Shown in pieces: positions 13,701 through 24,480 of a DNA stretch of 64,000 nucleotides. Each line of letters starts with the position of its first letter. Positions within the stretch are counted from its first letter, which is position 1. The stretch comes from Portulaca oleracea (Eukaryota > Streptophyta > Magnoliopsida > Caryophyllales > Portulacaceae). The DNA lies in the NCBI GenBank assembly GCA_029582165.1, contig CM055874.1, forward strand, positions 448,614 to 512,613, written 5' to 3'. The notes below the pieces were generated by a model. It searched no databases and was not told the DNA's origin. It worked only from the letters and a program-made list of their open reading frames with translations. Both the position numbers and the translations under genes were made by a program.

Positions 13701-16700
13701 AAGAAACAAGGACAAGATCCACAATAAACCAAATAGAGAAAAGGATTCAAGACACAAAAATCAAAAGAACAAGAATGTTGAGGAGTTGATATTCAACATA
13801 CCTGTCATCATGCCAAAAGGAATTCGCATCGAGCTCAGGAAGCACCAAGGTTGCATTCATAATTCGGGCAGCAAGAACAGCATTAGTAATCTGTAACATA
13901 AAAGAGAGAAATGCATCTCTTAGCACAGAAGCATTCTAATATCACATTAGGAAAAGTAAGATCATGAAAATGCCAACTTAAGTAAGATGGATGTTATAAA
14001 CACATATGACCCAAAATGCAAACATAGCATCACCACCCCTAGTGGTTCCCAATTTCTACCTGAGTATGCAGTCTCCATATTGAAGATTTGAAGGCCTACT
14101 TCAAAGACCCAACAGGCCAACATAAAGACATTGTATGATTGAAGTAAAAAACAGCCATTACATGTCAATGCGAGGTATCATAACATAGATTACGAAGGGG
14201 AAAGGGGGGAGGGGGGGGAGACCTTTGAATCTCCACATCTCCAATGTGACTATAGTGATCCTTTTCTGACATTTATCACATATACTTTGAAATAATCGAT
14301 CTCCAATGTAACTATAATGATCCTTTTCTAACATATATCACATATAGTTTGAAATAATAGACATTACAGGAATACAACCCTTTTGGTACAAACCCTTCTT
14401 GCTGATATAGCATCACCCTCAAATTACCCAAAAGAACACTTCATCATATAAAAGCATGCAAGATGCATAGATATTAGATGATAATGTCAAGCATCAGATG
14501 AGAGTGCTTTGAGCGAAGGGAAGCCACATTGGGCTTTACTTTTGTGAAAAAGAGACCATAGTTAGCGAGGTTGAAAGGCTCATAGCTCCACAAATTTATC
14601 CAACCTCCCTCCCTTGTCCCTCACCCTTACCTACAACTCCTACCAGGCTCCGCATTATGCTTGAAAGCGATGAGCCATGCTCGATCACTCCCGAGCCTCT
14701 CCATGGAGTTGGGTTGCATGTTAGCATGTCCATGATCACTCACCCGAGCTCAATTCCTTCCACATCGTTTGAACAAGGAAACGACCGTCCCTTCTAGCCT
14801 TGACCCCGATCTCGCGTGTGATGAATTCCTTGTTGCATTCAACAAGTTGATGAGTGTTAGACGTGTTCGATTCCCTTGTGACGATGATTTGCCCCTCCTT
14901 GCTTCAAGAACTGCTACACCTACATGAAGGAAAGGTAGAGGAGCGTCACTGTACTCCGACCAATGGAGTACTTGATTTGGTTTTGCACGGGATGCGGAAA
15001 GATTTGAGCTCCTAAGAGTTGAGGGCAACTCCTTTTCAAGAAGTAGAGTATGAACTGTCTTGGGATAGGTTCACTTTTTGTTCGTCTATGCCCAACAGCT
15101 CGCTTAAAGCCCCTCTCCTCGAATCAAACCCGATTTTGGAACCCATCTCAAGGTGGATCCAAGCCTTACAGGGTCATCCACGGACCCTTTCCCAAGCCTT
15201 CTAAAGGGCTCCAAGATCAGTGGCACGAATAATGAAGCAACAACGCACTCGACTGTCATTTTGGCGTCCCTTCATACCTTCGGGCTCGGAGCCTAGCTCT
15301 GAATAAATCCTAATTGCAGGAATCAGTTCTCACCAACATCTGGTACTGTCGTTCCTCCGGACAGCTCGAACACTGTCCTTTCGAACCGCCTTGCCGATCT
15401 TGCTTCGCTCGGTCAGAGTTAGCTTCGCTCGCAAGGCTCCACTCCGCTAACTCCTCCCTCTCTTCCCTCACTCGTTGGGGTAACGGTCTGCTTCCTTCGT
15501 CACCAACCCTACTCCTGCACGGCCAAGCCAAACAAATGGCAGCAGCAAAAGGCGTTGGTCGCGCCTCTTGGGGCGTTTTGTCCCAGGCCTTCTAGAGGAG
15601 GCTCTGGTCGCGCCTCTTGGGGCGTTTTGTCCCAGGCCTTCTAGAGGAGGCTCTGGCTGCGCCTCGCCTGATTTCAGCAGCACACGTGACCTCCTCCCTC
15701 TCTTTTGTTATGTTTTCTTCCCCTTTCTTTATATACTTGTAAACCTCTATTTTAGAACATAGAACTTAGGTTTTAAACACAAAATTCTCTCTATTTGAGA
15801 GTTTGTAATTGATTAGGCTTTGACACCCTAAATCAATGAAGGTTAATCCTTTAGTGGAATTGCTTGTTTGACTTCTCTTGGTTGTGAGTGTGTGATGTTT
15901 TCCCACTTTCTGTGAGATTTCTTGGATGATTCATGGAGCTTTGCTTGTGGAGTGATCCCTATGCAAGTTGTTGAATATCCTAGTTCAATTTGGTGAGTCT
16001 TTCCTCTTTAGAATCATCCATATCCATTCAATTCTTCTTGTTGTTCTTGTTCATACACAAAAACTCCTAAATCCTAAAAAAAATTAGTTGCAGTTGTTTA
16101 TGAATTCTATGGGTGGATTTCCAACATCCACGTGATTTTGTGTTAGCCCTAGACCCAAATTCGTTCCAGAAGCTCAGTGATTCCAAAAAAACCAAGTACA
16201 CCACCTTTGAGAAAGAGTTGCATGCACTGGTCCAATCCCTTCGCCACTAGCGGCATTACCTCCTCCCTCAGGAGTTTGTGCTATATTCTGACCATGAAGC
16301 TCTGAAGTACTGAAAATCCTAGACACATCTCAACCCCAAACATGCTAGGTGAGTAGAATACATTAGTTAGTACTCATTTGTTCTCAAGCACAATAGGTGT
16401 TGGCAATAAGGTGCCAGATGCTCTTAATCGAGTCGGGTACTTCTTGCACACAATGAAATTGGAGGTTCTTGGCTTTGAGAAACGGAAAGATGCCTATCCC
16501 TCATGCAGACTTTGTTGTCATCTATAGTGACCTCCAAGCTAGCCTTCATAGGAACCATGTGGATTTTCTCATCCATGACGACTACCTCTTTAAGGGTTCT
16601 AAGTTATGCATTCCTGACACTTCCTTTCGAGATCTCTTAGTATGGGAGATGCATGTAGGGGGCCTTGCGGGACACTTAGGTAAGGATAGGATTGTTTTTC

Positions 16701-19700
16701 TTGTGGACGATCATTCCTAGTGGCCCTCCCTTAAGAGGGATATATCCTGCATTGTGTCTTAATGTCGTACATGCCAGTCAGCTAAGACAAAAAGGTAGAA
16801 CACGTGTCTCTACACACTTCTTCCTATTCCACATGCTCCTTGGAAAGAGATTAGCATGGACTTCGTGCTAGGTCTCCTTAGGACAACTCATGGTCATGAT
16901 TCTGTCTTAGTTGTGGTCGATAGATTCTCCAAAATGGCTCACTTCATTGCTTGTAATAATATAGATGATGTGTCCCATGCCGGCAAGCTATTCTTTTGTG
17001 AGATTTTTAGGCTCCATGGCCTTCCCACATCCATTGTGTCTATTAGAGACGTCAAGTTTGTGAGCTATTTCTGGAAGACTTTATGGAAGTTGTGTGACAC
17101 AACCCTCAAATTTTCTGTTGCCTTCAACCCTCAAACACATGGACAAACAGAGGTCGTGACCCGTAGCTTAGGTGACCTTCTCCGATGTGTAGTGGGGGAG
17201 AAACTGGGTGCATGGGACTTGACCCTGCCTCTAGTTGTATATAACAATGATGTCAACCATACCACATGTAAGAGTCCTTTTGAGATTGTCCATGGGTATT
17301 CCCCTCGTACCCCTCCTGACCTTGTTCCCTTACCACCAGATGCCCGTACCTCCCAACCTACACATACATTTGCACAGCATATTCATCATTTGCATGTTGA
17401 GATCTGTCGTAAAATCGCATTGAGTAATGATAGCTATACGCTTTCAGCTCACGTCCGTCGCAAAGTCGCTATTTTTGAGGTGGGTGACCTTGTTATGGCG
17501 CATATTCAACCTAAACGCCTCCCCAAAATGGCTAACAAAAAACTACATGCTCGTGGAATGGGACCTTTCCAGATTACCCGTAAATTGAGATCTAATGCCT
17601 ATGTACTTGACTTGCCAGAGAACTTAAGTATTAGTCCCATTTTCAATGTGGAGGATCTAACTCTTCATCGTGGTACTTTTGAGCCTCCTTGTCTACCTTT
17701 TAGTGCTTCTGCAGGTATTCAAGGGCCGAAGTTCCCTCCTTTGTCACAATCTCGACCTCTTCGCATTGATGTTGTGCTCGAGGAAGAGTTTGTCTCGTCC
17801 TCTCAAGATGGGTTTTCTCATTTCCTCGTGCAATGGTCTGGCCACCGATGCCACTTGGATTACAGCGGATGAGTTCCACGAGCTTGATCATGCGCTCTTA
17901 GAATGGTATCTTGAAGACACCGGCGTCATGTTCATAGTTACCAAAAATTCTACATATGCCTATGACCCACGTTCCAGGAACGAACGTTCCAAAGCCAAAA
18001 CTAGACTAAATTTGTGTAAAAATAAGCGACCTGTGTTCCGTGACTAACAACCCGGGAAGCATTCCTGGTAACTATGGTCGTGTTTTTCACTGGTGGGGGA
18101 GTATGATGCACAATGATTTTTTGACGAGACATATTCTAGGAGGAGCGGGAAGTTTCATAAATTAGGAATCTTAGTTTAACGAACTAAAATCTTTTAATTA
18201 TCAATTAGTTCCCAATATTATATTTTAGTTATCTTAGTTTCCCTATGTGTTTTAGTTATTCTAGTTTCCTTATTATGTTTGGATTGTAAGGATATTCAAT
18301 CTCCCATCCCCTCTTTGAAGAGGCAGACTTTGATAATTATTGAATTGAATTGAATTGAGCGAATTCCGTTGTAAGAATTCCCTTGGTTCTACATCACATA
18401 ACTATGGTGGTTTAAGACCACTAGGACTCCATACTCCAATCTCTCTATATAGAGGCATTAGCAATCCAGAAAAATGCATATAATAGTGCTAAAAGAAATA
18501 TGTCCTGTTGGACTACAACTCCATCATTCCCAATATAAGATCTAGTGACATGTTTTATTCGTTCAAGATAATCTCTGAGTTCACATTGGAAGAGAATTTG
18601 ATTAAGACAATAAAGCAAGGCATCTTTGAGCAATTTCTAAAAGGGAACGGTAATATAAATAAGTGAGATAACATATAAGCGCAGGGCACAAACCGCGCTC
18701 CTTTGCTGATTCAGTCCACCGTTGCAGCGAACACGCAAGTAGCCATTTGTTTGACTAGGAGGAGCTGAAGCAATAGCAATCAAGGAAAAGCAAACATGTT
18801 AGCAGTAAGTAAACCAAGCATATATAATTGAACAACAAGACTAGTCAGTAGCATCGTGCACAACGCATGAAATCTTACGTGGCCAATCAAAACGAGGAGC
18901 CGAAGATGGCCTCCAACCTTCAGAAGGAGCAGTTTGCCAAAGGTCTTCCAAATTAATCTGACAAATGGAACAACATACATGCAAAGTGTCTTCAGAAAAT
19001 GTAATGCTGGGCAGTAATTAAAAATAATCTTAAAGAGTTGTAGTGAGCTGCATCTAAGTTCACTAAGATTTGAGGTTCAAACTTGATAACCTAATTCCTG
19101 AGGCGAATGCAACAATTTTGTGCGCCTCTAGCTGAGATGTTAGGTGCAACCTTTGATACTTATTTCGATCATATTAGCGAACAAAGCAAAGGAGGCAGTC
19201 ATTTGTCAATAATCAAGGTTGAGGTCGCATTTTTGCTCATATAAGGCACTTTTGTAGGAGGCATCATGCACGCGAGCACCCCGTCTTTTGATTATATTTT
19301 TTGTATGCTTTTCCTCATTCAAGGAAAAGAAGAAAAAACAATTGCACAAGGTAAAGTAGCATACAGGCCACACCTTATCAAATTGACTCTTAGATATTGT
19401 GTAATTGTGTTGCATGATCTAGGGCAGTTTAAGTCCTTTGCTAGTTTCTACTAGTGGTTTACATTGCAGATTCCAGGGTTTGCACAATTAAGACTATCAC
19501 AATGGGACAATCCAGGGTTTGAGGAACTTAGTATGTATAGTTACAATGGAAGTGCAATAGACATGAAGAGGTAGAGAAGAATTGAATAGAGGTGGAAGTG
19601 AAAGTGACCTGCTGTAATTTAGTGGTAGATCGAATGGCGGTTCTGGAAGAGAAGAAAGAGAAAGTGCAGAGGACGAGTACAGTGGCGAGAAGGGTGAGTT

Positions 19701-19761
19701 TGCAGACCATCCCCTTCATTCCTCCACTCCATTGCTTGAGTTGGCGTCTTCTCTGCGCCAT
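10702..19761 (-). CDS. O-fucosyltransferase family protein (type II membrane protein)
   Basis: Eight exons, on the minus strand: 19761-19609, 18957-18879, 18764-18694, 13890-13802, 12698-12575, 12457-12174, 11938-11809 and 11319-10702. They total 516 codons including TGA, giving 515 residues, close to the usual length of this plant family (formerly DUF246, Pfam O-FucT). A basic N-terminus followed by a hydrophobic stretch (about residues 18-38) predicts a single Golgi signal anchor. Family blocks include GYLRVRCNGGLNQQR, AARIMNATLVLPELD, the nucleotide-sugar-binding region MAIHLRFEMDMLAF, CPLTPEEV and IYLAAGDLYGG. The substrate is not predictable; relatives include pectin rhamnosyltransferases (GT106) and putative O-fucosyltransferases. 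The 4.8 kb intron 13891-18693 holds repeats and an antisense retroelement. From memory it resembles At1g04910. Confidence 0.92.
11512..11712. repeat. Dispersed AT-rich repeat, copy 1 (in an O-fucosyltransferase intron)
   Basis: The stretch from ggtaattattta through ccaaaagttacc, ttacacgttta and aaaagctaccaaaac matches in the same order and orientation a segment at about 42410-42580 in the first RIN4 intron downstream of its main exon. A looser relative rich in ttaccaaa/tacccaaa lies at about 20270-20400. No coding capacity or terminal inverted repeat was recognised. Confidence 0.5.
13187..13212. repeat. Adjacent C and A homopolymers
   Basis: A run of about 12 C followed by about 15 A in an O-fucosyltransferase intron. 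Such tracts are prone to length errors in assemblies as well as real variation. Confidence 0.9.
14237..14360. repeat. Two-copy 62-bp tandem repeat
   Basis: Two adjacent units starting atctccaatgt at 14237 and 14299 differ at only about seven positions across 62 bases. They lie in the long intron of the O-fucosyltransferase gene. A G-rich homopurine run (about 14200-14220) is next to them. Confidence 0.85.
14630..16160. other. GC-richer unclassified intronic segment, probably a transposon fragment
   Basis: This stretch is clearly richer in G+C than the surrounding AT-rich intron, especially 14640-15690. It contains a two-copy 49-bp tandem repeat and several overlapping open frames with no recognisable domain. 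It is followed by an LTR-like or promoter-like tract with tttatatac near 15730, then a less GC-rich leader-like region up to the second Ty3/gypsy remnant. It could be a non-autonomous LTR element or the LTR/leader of a larger nested element. I do not recognise a coding product. Confidence 0.4.
15557..15654. repeat. Perfect two-copy 49-bp tandem repeat
   Basis: Units begin at 15557 and 15606 with ggtcgcgcctcttggggcgt and run through cccaggccttctagaggagg. The two copies appear identical apart from the edge. The repeat is GC-rich, and 49 is not a multiple of three, so it would shift any reading frame through it. Confidence 0.9.
16856..17872 (+). pseudogene. Integrase with chromodomain-like tail, catalytically altered
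   Basis: An open frame of 338 codons covers the integrase core and the C-terminal domain. The first acidic residue ([12 protein letters not shown]) and the final Glu (HGQTEVV) are present. The position 35 residues before that Glu, normally the first Asp of a DRD-type motif, is Ile (VSIRDVKF). Upstream finger residues sit in a separate frame with stops. At the C-terminus FLVQWSGH begins a chromodomain-like fold that continues in another frame as ATWITADEFHELDHALLEWY (about 17848-17915), so a frameshift splits it. The loss of a catalytic Asp and the frameshift both argue that it is dead. Confidence 0.8.
18110..18400 (+). repeat. LTR-like end of the second Ty3/gypsy element
   Basis: AT-rich tract after the coding remnant with repeated tagtttcc and tagttat blocks, a gaggcagactttgataattattgaa stretch and a short attga repeat (about 18339-18358). 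It resembles the segment at the end of the first element. The 5' partner LTR is missing or unrecognisable, so the ends are approximate. Confidence 0.5.
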
Positions 19762-21153
19762 CTCTGGCCTGCAAATTACGATTCGGATGAAACAACAGCA
19801 ATGTATAATGAATTGATAGCGGAGATTACGATTGTGGTTACCTTGGCATCGTCTGTCAACAGCGGTGAATATGGATCTTGCGTGATGGCGACGTCGAATC
19901 AGGATGATAAATTGAATGCATATATTCAACTCCAATCAACCAGGCTGGGGTTAGGGTTTGGGATCGTCGTATCGATCAAGAATTTCGATGTGATTGGAAA
20001 TTTGGAAAGTATGGCTACAAGCCTACAACCCTCAGTCGGGGATTTGATTACTGATGGTTTTTGAAAAAAGAGCGGAGAGTGGGAGGGGAGGCTATTAATC
20101 TGAATTCGGGTGGGTATTCGGGTCTTCCACTATACACCGACAATGATTAGAATTTAGAGTAGACGCTCTACACCGACTTCAATATTGGGGGTTTGTACTT
20201 TTACAGTTTTACCCCTTCACATCCCTCCCTAACCCAATGGCCCCAGCCTGTATGTAAACTTCATTGGTAAATTGTAGCTTACTTAAATCTACCCAAATTT
20301 CCTTAAAATATTCCCAAATATATCCAAATTTTATCCAAATTTACAATTCTTACAATTTACGTATATTTATTTAAATTTACCAAACTTTACCCAAAATTAA
20401 TTTTACAGGTCATAAGACACTGAAATCTGATTCAAGTCTAGTTGTTTTTCATGAGAGAAACAATTTATTTTGCTTTGCTAGATTCTTTGTAAATTGTAAA
20501 TGCTCAAACTAAGGCAAACTTTGATCTGCTATATCCCCAAGGATGTACAATCGGAAGAACAAATCCTAAAAAAATGGAATTATATTAACCGACTTTTATT
20601 GGGTCAAGGTAATTTTTCCTAAATATGATCAGTTGGTGGAAGCTACTGATTAGTTGATTTCTCAATCGTGCAGAAATTCTTCAAGTTTTGAGCTATAAGC
20701 TCATCTTGAAAGATACTGCATTCTTAGAGATATGACTATGGATTGTTTCACATTCTGAGAAATGAATAGATGGAAACAATAGATTGCATTACCCAAAACA
20801 ATTCAAGCTTTACAGCAATCCACTCAAAGAATCTTCTGACAATGTCACCGTGGAACTCAGCAATCCACACAAACACATACACATTCACACCTAAAAAAGC
20901 CAGAAAACTTTTCAAGTTTCAACCATGTATAAGAATTCAAAACTGCTCATTACTCGGGGAAAATCTTAATATAGTACAACTGACCGGTCACTGGGGGGGT
21001 TTAACATTAAAATGATCCTCATCGATATGAAAAGCCAAAAGTTTTTACATCCAACTTGAAAAATGCCTACAAAGAAACAAAAAATTCAATTGTATCTGCC
21101 CCAATGGCCAAACCATACAGCTATTCTATATCTATTCTTTTTTGGCAGTTTTT
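19762..21153. other. Intergenic region: O-fucosyltransferase promoter and ceramidase 3' end
   Basis: The proximal part (19762-20060) is the likely 5' leader and promoter of the O-fucosyltransferase gene; it contains a plus-strand open frame that I regard as chance. A region rich in ttaccaaa/acccaaa words lies at about 20270-20400. The part near 20800-21150 is likely the 3' UTR of the ceramidase gene. Confidence 0.55.
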
Positions 21154-23203
21154 TCACTGGGTCTTTGCCTTGTGGACCTTCACATATGGAAGAACCCCCA
21201 TGAAGCGGGCAATTTCTGGGTTCCATTCTAGTTGCTGAGCCCGACAGAACATCAAAAATGTATTAGCATAGTATGAATTGAAACCCATGAATACATGCCA
21301 AAAAGCATGGCCTTGGGGGTTGAAGTTCCAGCTGTAGAACTCCTTGCAGAAAGCACGATCCACAACCCAGCAGAGGCTCCCCAAAAGTAAAGTCACCAAG
21401 TAGAGCTTCGCCAGCCGCTTAGCATGGACATCATTTGTGCGAATGTAGTACTTGTACATTCGGGGGATACAGAGAAGACACAGCAACATGTAGTGCAACT
21501 TAAACCCAATACCAAAACCAACCAAATGATGAAGAATACCAAATGCAGCCCCATACAAGAAGATGAAGGTTGGCATTGTGCTCTTGTAGTGCCAATCAGG
21601 AGAGTAAAGTATGTAAAGATAAAGAAGCATTTCCCACACCATTGGTGTCTCATCGCTATGTTGATGCCTGCCAACAAATGATATTCAGCAACAGATATAG
21701 CAGACACTGGAGCACAGAACTTAAAAGATGGTGATGATAACATTACAATCGAGATAACATTCAAATTGCAGAGAGGCAAAGTGATAGAAAGTAACTATGC
21801 TAACATGACCCCATAAACCACCAAGTAGACAGCAAACCCCTCATTTTATGAGCCACAGCAGCTCCTACTTTCCAAACTTTTCTTTGTCACCTTCTAAAAT
21901 AGAGTGAATATTGTATAAATAATGTTGACAATATATTTTCACACATTTCGTAGCAAATTCTAACGAACTCTGAATTCTCAGCTGACATTATCATCCAAAT
22001 TCACTGGATATGAACTAACCCATGAAATATTGAAACTGTGCAACAATTGTACAGATAGAAAACAAAGTTACTGAACCAAAAAGCAACTCATTTTGAAAGC
22101 GAACAGAGATACCAGCAACTTTTTACAAGTTAGAGTTAAATAGTGTTTTACAACCTATGAGACTAATGAGAGAATAGTTCCTGCAAACAGAGTACACACA
22201 CCAATCTTCAAAACCCCAACCCACAGGACTAAGTAACCAACTTTAAGAAGAATGATATTCATCTCCGATCTTCTACAGGATTTAACCTTGAAAAGCCCCA
22301 CATAGGATCCTAAAATTTTGCATTCTCAGGATGACAAGGTCCAAAGCACAAAGGATAAAACTAAGCACCACAGAGGGAAAATCACAACATGTCCTTTTGC
22401 ACATATTTATTTGGTCAGGGGAAAGGGTTTCATATATCTTATTAATAGCAAGAAACTACCATCTGAAAGGGGACCCAAGAAAATGAGAGAGTGAAGTAAT
22501 TGAAAATAGATTAAAGAATGCGAGCAGGCAACCAAAACCAATGGAAGTTTATAACCAGTCCTGGACATCAGTCACCAATCCATCCTATCAATACAACCCT
22601 AATGTGATTCGTTCCTGCATTAATAGAGCAAATTCCCTACTAATATTATTCCCAAGCAACAATACTCACAGATACTTATAATCAGAAGACCATATGCTAA
22701 GGGGCTCCTGTTACAAAACCACATTACTATTCCCTCAGCAATGAGATTCTACTTCAAGCCCACATGTGTTTCAATGTTACAAATCTCTAAAATCCACAGC
22801 AATGATCATAGAAAGTTCAGAATATTCACAAACACAAAGGACATAGAAAATTCAAGAGCATGTTACTAGCCTGAATTGCAGTTAGACCATAAATTTTCTT
22901 GCAACTATATGCAAGAAATCATCAGCGCAAGCAAGAGATTGTAACTTACACACGTTGAAGTGTAGCATGATACAACATGTTTCCAATAGCCAATGCCATG
23001 TTGGATATGTGAAGAAAGCTGAATCTTTTTTCAAAACGTTGTCGCAATGCATTCATAAGACCAATAATTGCCAAAATGATGCCTGGAACATTCGAAATGG
23101 TGTTGAAGAACTCCGCAATATAAGACGAATAAACATAATTCTTCTCACAACACTCTGTGGTGGATGTCACAGGACCCCAAAAGCTTGGAACTCCATCTTC
23201 CAT
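21154..23203 (-). CDS. ACER: Alkaline ceramidase (ACER/YPC1 family)
   Basis: The enzyme family hydrolyses ceramide to sphingosine and fatty acid in ER/Golgi membranes. Two coding exons, 23203-22950 and 21667-21154, give 255 residues, the same length I recall for Arabidopsis ACER (At4g22330). The start ATG precedes MEDGVPSFWGPVTS, the conserved N-terminus. Several hydrophobic segments fit the seven-helix fold. The zinc ligands and acid are visible: His79, Asp90 (11 residues later), His205 and His209 in HAFWHVF. Unusually, the residue four before His79 is Asn75 (GNMLYH, codon AAC), where the family has the active-site Ser. A 1.3 kb intron separates the exons, and the leader appears to be split by another intron. 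Confidence 0.93.
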
Positions 23204-24480
23204 TATTTACCAGACTGCACAGTGTGCGACAATATCCAGCTATGGGTACTCTAGTCTGATATCACAGAAGCTTTATTTGAAAGATATTTTTTACGCTGGG
23301 GTACTAGAACCTGCAAGTCATGCAAGCCTGGAATAAAGACTGCATTGAAAGCAAAGAGTCATGCTCCCTCCTACGCCAAATCAAATCAAACTGAAGTGTA
23401 AATCTAAACAGGATTACGATTCCAACTCAAGCAATTTCAAAAATAGCAATATCAGCCTGCAAACAGGAGGAACAATAACCACAATGTCCACAGCAATGCC
23501 ATTGAGTGTCTATTTCGACTTGATGAATTGCCCAAGGCATTAAGTCAACAAAAGAAGCTCGTACAAACTAGAATTGGTGGTAAATAGATGGAAGAGTTTG
23601 AAAAATTGAACTTGCGGTATCTTGTTTGTTTCAAGGAAAAGGTTCTTTAAAAGACATCAGTGGGAAGTTAGAGAAAACATAGCTCATCCTGACAATGTTT
23701 GTTAGGTTACCACCAGGAAAAGGATGAAGAAGCATTGAAAATCTTTCAAAATCTTTCAGTTGGGATCAGGGAATTGGGCAAATAGTGGTGGCAATTGAAT
23801 AAACAATAACAAAACAGTTGATGCAAGCTACATAAATAATGTTGGAATTAACAATTTGCATAAGCATTATGCATACACAATAGCAACAAGGGAAAAATCC
23901 GCAGGAGTGCCCAACAACGCCAGAGGATCAATAACGAAGTCAACTGAATTTCAAACATACAAAACAGTTTCAGATATGCATTACACAAATCACAGAAGCA
24001 CCAAAAGGAAAATCCCTAACTTCAATTTCCTATTCGACAGGCACCGATGCGCCCTAGTTACAATCTTTAATTAGAACATTGCTCCATTTATCAGATATAC
24101 CCGGCATTTCAGTGTTGACTAGCAAATCCACAAACAAACAGGGAAAAAGAATCCTACCTCGGAAGAACAGATCGCGGAAATCAGAATCAAAAAGTTAAAA
24201 CGAGAAAACAAGAACACAATTGAATTTGAAATAGCAAAAGCAAACATTATGGGCATTACATGTACCTTCTCAACCTGAGGACGCTCATTTAAATCTCCGA
24301 CAAGCAGAATCTGGAAAAAAAGCGGCGACGGGAGGTGCGAACGGCTGAAGGCGGCCGGAAGTGGGGCGGCGCGTGGCGGAGCAACGGAAAGAGGAGGAGA
24401 GAGAAGGGATCGGAGATGGGAAGAGGAGGAGGAGATCCGTGGAAGGAAGGAAGGAAGGAACCAACTTAGGGTTTAGTGTG
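23204..24480 (-). other. Likely 5' UTR of the ceramidase gene with a leader intron
   Basis: A good acceptor (tgcag) lies 11 bases upstream of the start codon, and a matching donor (gag-aag then gtacat on the minus strand) is at 24266-24264. This suggests a noncoding first exon from roughly 24480 to 24266 and a leader intron of about 1.05 kb. The first exon is purine-rich on the plus strand and includes a ggaa microsatellite (about 24440-24458). Transcript evidence is needed to confirm it. Confidence 0.45.

Larger units (their letters stand above)
16180..18410 (+). mobile_element. Second decayed Ty3/gypsy element (chromovirus-like) in an intron
   Basis: The element starts abruptly in the RNase H region (about 16180-16330, with an in-frame stop), followed by the integrase zinc-binding region (16469-16790), integrase core and C-terminal domain (16856-17870), a frameshifted chromodomain-like tail (about 17770-17950) and an LTR-like segment (about 18110-18400). 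gag, protease and most of RT are missing. It lies antisense to the O-fucosyltransferase gene. The integrase C-terminal sequence parallels that of the first element (NAYVLDLPENLSISPIF against [17 protein letters not shown]), so the two belong to related families. Confidence 0.85.

Noticed and set aside
13456..13896. Plus-strand 146-codon frame
   Set aside because: It overlaps a real minus-strand O-fucosyltransferase exon (13802-13890) and reads through intron sequence with low-complexity Lys/Asn content.
15314..15762. Overlapping open frames on both strands in the GC-rich intronic segment
   Set aside because: Open frames are expected by chance in GC-rich sequence; none shows a recognisable domain, and the tandem 49-bp repeat would shift the frame.
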